From: Sphingobacteriales bacterium
GTDB lineage: Bacteria; Bacteroidota; Bacteroidia; Chitinophagales; Chitinophagaceae
NCBI GenBank assembly: GCA_004144185.1
Contig: SEFP01000002.1
Coordinates: forward strand, 1 to 64,000
DNA: 64,000 bases
Direction of reading: 5' to 3'
Shown here: positions 61,216-64,000 of the stretch, piece by piece
How positions within the stretch are numbered: the first letter of the stretch is position 1
Layout of the letters: each line of letters opens with the position of its first letter
Program-made: the position numbers and the translations under genes
Notes under the pieces: generated by a model
What the model was told of the DNA's origin: nothing
The model's database searches: none
The model's input: only the letters and a program-made list of their open reading frames with translations

Positions 61216-62130
61216 ATGGAGATCCTTTCCAAGATTCAGTTGAGCACGTATGAAAAAGGCGAGTTTTCAGCTGAGCAGTCCCGTTCGCTGGCGAAAACGT
61301 TGGAGTTGATTCAAACCTTCCCATGGGAGGAAGAACGGAAGTACCTCCACACCCAAGACGATATCAAGTCGGCAGTGGTACTGGCAGGTCCCGAAGGGAA
61401 TATTCTGAAGCTGACCACTTTTTACAATGGCACGTTTCAGTTGCTGTACTTAAATAGTTCCGGAAAGGAATTTGCTAAAACAGTTGTTTCCCTTTCGGAT
61501 GCAACGCCTGATATCCGTTCTTTCTTTGAAGGTTCGTTTCCCACAGCTGGCTTTACTCTGCAACGAAAATTTTTCGGTCGGGCCAAGGTGTATCAGACTA
61601 AAGACTTTACCTACCCGATTTCCTTTCAACAAGCGTTGTGGTATTCCTTTTTCGGTACCGCATTTTACATCCCGGTATCAGTAATGATGTTCGTAGCCTT
61701 GGCCTTTAATGTATTCTCGGATTCACAGGGATGGCGATTTGCTGCTGTTGCGCCCATGATCATCTTAGCACCTTTCTATCTTTATATTCTGATATTCATT
61801 TTCAATCGCTATCAATATATCAAAGACAAAATCCTGATTATTTCAAAAGGCAATCCGGTGTTTCAATACGGCTCTAAAAATCACCTGAAGCGTTATTCTA
61901 AAAATGACATCACCCGGATTATTACGTTTCAAAAAGTAACGCCTCAATCCAGTTTTATAGAAGAAGCACTCAGCATTACGAAATTGATCTTTAAAGATGA
62001 TGAGGTCCTACTCGTTCCGCAACTTTTATTACGGGAGGATCCGGTCGAAACTAAGTTTTCCGGTTTTTCTATAACCAACATCAGTAAAACCATTTTCCTT
62101 CGGAAAAAGCATTTTGCCCCTACCCTATAA
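61216..62130 (+). CDS. Predicted membrane protein of unknown function
   Basis: A 304-residue protein I do not recognise. The N-terminal half is soluble-looking (residues 1-140). Two transmembrane helices follow at about 150-170 (YIPVSVMMFVALAFNVF) and 175-200 (APMIILAPFYLYILIFIFN). The C-terminal 100 residues are charged (KDKILIISKGNPVFQYGSKN). It is oriented toward the transposase remnant and carries one TTCCGGAA. Confidence 0.6.
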   Translation: MEILSKIQLSTYEKGEFSAEQSRSLAKTLELIQTFPWEEERKYLHTQDDIKSAVVLAGPEGNILKLTTFYNGTFQLLYLNSSGKEFAKTVVSLSDATPDIRSFFEGSFPTAGFTLQRKFFGRAKVYQTKDFTYPISFQQALWYSFFGTAFYIPVSVMMFVALAFNVFSDSQGWRFAAVAPMIILAPFYLYILIFIFNRYQYIKDKILIISKGNPVFQYGSKNHLKRYSKNDITRIITFQKVTPQSSFIEEALSITKLIFKDDEVLLVPQLLLREDPVETKFSGFSITNISKTIFLRKKHFAPTL

Positions 62131-62154
62131 GATCAATCCTTTTCGGATAGGTGC

Positions 62155-62182
62155 GTAGCGGACACGCGCCGCGTGTCCCTAC
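62155..62182 (+). repeat. REP palindrome, copy 1
   Basis: Core GGACACGCGCCGCGTGTCC (62160-62178), two 9-base arms around a central C, with the asymmetric flank CCTAC on the right. The TAG stop of the transposase remnant on the minus strand lies in this element. Confidence 0.7.
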
Positions 62183-62700
62183 GGATAAAAACAATCTTTT
62201 TTCCAATTGGGCGGATTGTTCCGGATGTACGCATCGATCCGGATATATTCCGCTTCGTTTCGGATCACGTGCTCCCAATAACGGGACTGACAGACCGGCC
62301 CTTCCGACCAGTCGAGCTCCTGACGGGCACAACTGGTAATGCTGCTTTTAAGGCCACGCATCATTGCAGGTAACGAGCGCCCCGAGGGGTTGGAAAACGC
62401 CTCTTTACGATCCGGTTCCGGAAAGATGTCTACTGGATCCAGAATATGAATCACACCATGCCAATGATTCGGCATCACGACAAAAGCACCCGGCAGGAAT
62501 GCCGGCCGGGTGTCAAAGCTCTTGATCCATTCCCGCTATACCAATGCGCCCAACGCATTCAGGCACATAATTCCATTTTGGATCTCCCCGAAAACAGCGC
62601 GACGGTTTCGGGAACAAACCGTCACAAAATAACTTCCGGAAGCATCATAGTCGTATCCGGGCAACCAAACCGTTCGTCGATTGGGAAGGCGGGAGACCAT
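62179..62700 (-). pseudogene. REP-associated tyrosine transposase interrupted by one amber codon
   Basis: A single frame of 173 codons encodes a RAYT-family (Y1 HUH) protein. It begins MVSRLPNRRTVWLPGYDYDA, then SGSYFVTVCSRNRRAVFG, and contains the HUH motif in MPNHWHGVIHIL followed by RYWEHVIRNEAEYIRIDAYI. An in-frame TAG at 62536-62538 sits between GALV and REWIKSF where the family usually has Gln. No other frameshift is visible. The C-terminal stop is formed by the REP element at its end. It may be inactive, or the TAG may be a recent mutation or sequencing error. Confidence 0.8.
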
Positions 62701-62715
62701 TTTCAAATGTATACC

Positions 62716-62740
62716 GTAGGGACACGCGACGCGTGTCCAC
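62716..62740 (-). repeat. REP palindrome, copy 2 (inverted)
   Basis: Core GGACACGCGACGCGTGTCC (62720-62738) with the GTAGG flank on the left, so it is in opposite orientation to copies 1 and 3. Located just before the transposase start. Confidence 0.7.
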
Positions 62741-62786
62741 ACTGCAACCGGATTATATATGCGGACACGCAGCATCATGTACGATA

Positions 62787-62811
62787 GCGGACACGTGCCG
62801 CGTGTCCCTAC
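62787..62811 (+). repeat. REP palindrome, copy 3
   Basis: GGACACGTGCCGCGTGTCC (62789-62807), one base different from copy 1 and in the same orientation, with flank CCTAC. A half copy (GCGGACACGCA) lies between copies 2 and 3. Copies 2 and 3 together form an inverted pair like a REPIN. Confidence 0.65.
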
Positions 62812-62812
62812 A

Positions 62813-64000
62813 TTACATACGTCCTACATAATTCTGCGGCGTGACGGCCAACAGCTCGGCTTTAATAACATCCGGAACGTCGAGGCTGTGGATAAAGGCC
62901 CGCATGGTTTGAGCCGTGATGCTGCCTTTTCCACGCGTTAGCTCTTTCAGGGCTTCGTAGGGTTGCGGATATGCTTCCCGGCGCAGAATGGTCTGGATGG
63001 CTTCAGCTACGACGGCCCAGTTGGCTTCCAGATCGGCATCCAGTTTGGTTTCGTTCAGCAACAACTTACCCAAACCGGCTTCCAGCGAAAGAAGTGATAA
63101 AAAGGAGTGCGCCACGGGCATCCCCAATACCCGCAACACGGTGCTATCGGTCAGATCGCGCTGCAAGCGGCTGACAGGCAGTTTTCCGGACAGATGCCCG
63201 TAGAGTGCGTTGGCAATGCCCAGGTTGCCTTCTGCATTTTCAAAGTCGATCGGGTTCACCTTGTGTGGCATCGCCGAAGAACCAATCTCGCCGGCTTTGG
63301 TTTTCTGCTTGAAGTACTCCAGCGAAACGTAGGTCCATACATCGCGAGCAAAGTCGATCAGAATGGTGTTGATGCGCTTCAGGCCATCGAGCTGTGCGGC
63401 CAGATGGTCATACGGTTCAATCTGGGTGGTGCGCTGCGTCCGGGAAAGGCCTAATTTTTCGCTTACAAAACGGTTGCCAAACTCCGTCCAGTTGGTTTCC
63501 GGAAACGTAACAGTATGGGCATTAAAGCCGCCGGTAGCACCGCCAAATTTGGCCCGGTGCGGAATGGCTTTCAGCAGCTCCAGCTGTCCTTCCAGCCGCT
63601 CAGCAAATACGGCCCACTCGCGACCCAGTGTCGTTGGCGAAGCGGGTTGTCCATGGGTACGGGCCAGCATCGGAATGTTGCTCCAGTCGCGGGCTTGTGC
63701 GTGCAGGATGGTAATGATGGATTCCAGCTTGGGATAATAGATGGTTTCCAGCGCGTCTCTGAACAGCATTGGGTTGGCGGTGTTGTTGACATCCTGCGAG
63801 GTCAGGCCGAAGTGAATCCACTCCTGGACCGATTCGCCACCAAGAGCAGTCAGTTTGCTTTTCAGGAAGTATTCGACGGCTTTTACATCGTGATTGGTGG
63901 TACGTTCCAGTGTTTTGATCTCGGTCGCATCGGCTTCCGAAAAGTTCTGGTACAGCGCGCGGAGTGCAGTCGGTTGCAGCGTTTCCGGAAGGGCAAAAAC
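62813..64000 (-). CDS. purB: Adenylosuccinate lyase (5' end outside window)
   Basis: The C-terminal 395 codons of PurB, which acts twice in purine synthesis. The visible part includes HDVKAVEYFLKSKLTALGGE, GLTSQDVNNTANPMLFRDAL, ARTHGQPASPTTLGREWAVF, and the signature loop SSAMPHKVNPIDFENAEGNL. The reading frame runs off the window edge, so the N-terminus is missing. The TAA stop at 62813 lies just after REP copy 3, so the repeat sits directly downstream of the gene. Confidence 0.95.
   Translation of the reverse strand, partial: VFALPETLQPTALRALYQNFSEADATEIKTLERTTNHDVKAVEYFLKSKLTALGGESVQEWIHFGLTSQDVNNTANPMLFRDALETIYYPKLESIITILHAQARDWSNIPMLARTHGQPASPTTLGREWAVFAERLEGQLELLKAIPHRAKFGGATGGFNAHTVTFPETNWTEFGNRFVSEKLGLSRTQRTTQIEPYDHLAAQLDGLKRINTILIDFARDVWTYVSLEYFKQKTKAGEIGSSAMPHKVNPIDFENAEGNLGIANALYGHLSGKLPVSRLQRDLTDSTVLRVLGMPVAHSFLSLLSLEAGLGKLLLNETKLDADLEANWAVVAEAIQTILRREAYPQPYEALKELTRGKGSITAQTMRAFIHSLDVPDVIKAELLAVTPQNYVGRM

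Noticed and set aside
1-64000. CRISPR arrays, tRNA genes, rRNA genes and prophage genes
   Set aside because: No regularly spaced repeats, no cloverleaf-like sequence and no phage structural or integrase genes were seen; a tRNA scan could still find something missed by eye.

Overview
The window reads as chromosomal DNA from a member of the Bacteroidota, most likely near the Chitinophagaceae (inference from gene content, not a search). Reasons: a short primary sigma factor of the Bacteroidota type, promoters with the Bacteroidota -7 element TAnnTTTG in front of many genes, no visible Shine-Dalgarno sequences, lipoproteins with Bacteroidota-style lipoboxes, a TonB-dependent receptor with a partner lipoprotein, and type IX secretion (T9SS) C-terminal sorting domains. 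Base composition is roughly half G+C, and gene density is high on both strands.

Layout. 0-2 kb: LemA and two TPM-domain proteins (minus strand). 2-5.4 kb: kynureninase, riboflavin kinase/FAD synthetase and DNA polymerase III delta. 5.5-8.6 kb: a coiled-coil envelope protein, then a PhoB/PhoR-like two-component pair. 8.7-12.4 kb: isocitrate dehydrogenase, deoxyribose-phosphate aldolase, a SPOR-like protein and an M20 amidohydrolase in a row. 12.4-16.4 kb: a lipoprotein, TonB-dependent receptor and small His-rich protein that look like one uptake module. 16.5-21.7 kb: a mitochondrial-type citrate synthase, TilS, a TPR protein and a PNGase F-like T9SS protein. 21.8-29.2 kb: Der, a UPF0175/DUF3368 toxin-antitoxin pair, RimO, two tiny membrane ORFs, a repeat patch, DprA, a DUF6438 lipoprotein, a ferredoxin and an acyl-CoA reductase. 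29.2-33.6 kb: a GT39-type glycosyltransferase, PAP2 phosphatase, LptF/G permease and START-like protein. 33.8-36.1 kb: primary sigma factor, CvfB-like protein and RNase P RNA. 36.1-39.9 kb: a T9SS domain remnant, YceD-RpmF-PlsX, DUF58 and OsmC. 40-47 kb: Prs, L25, Pth, a DUF6263 lipoprotein, a second GT39 protein and IMP dehydrogenase. 47-54.5 kb: an ABC exporter, acyl-CoA ligase, TolQ/TolR and RecG. 54.6-57.3 kb: a small accessory patch (FAD monooxygenase with an operator-like palindrome, a duplicated RlpA tail, DUF1304, RlpA). 57.4-64 kb: a DEAD-box helicase, AcpH-like protein, serine hydrolase, an unknown membrane protein, a broken REP-associated transposase with its REP palindromes, and PurB running off the end.

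The strongest unexplained signal is not a gene. The 8-base palindrome TTCCGGAA occurs about 100 times by hand count, where about one would be expected by chance. It lies in all reading frames and also between genes, like the highly iterated palindromes known from cyanobacteria. A second signal is that several genes have a perfect -7 box only 3-6 nt before the start codon. The RNase P RNA, whose 5' end can be fixed from its P1 helix, shows that this spacing places the transcript start at the A of ATG, which implies leaderless mRNAs for genes such as kynU and guaB.
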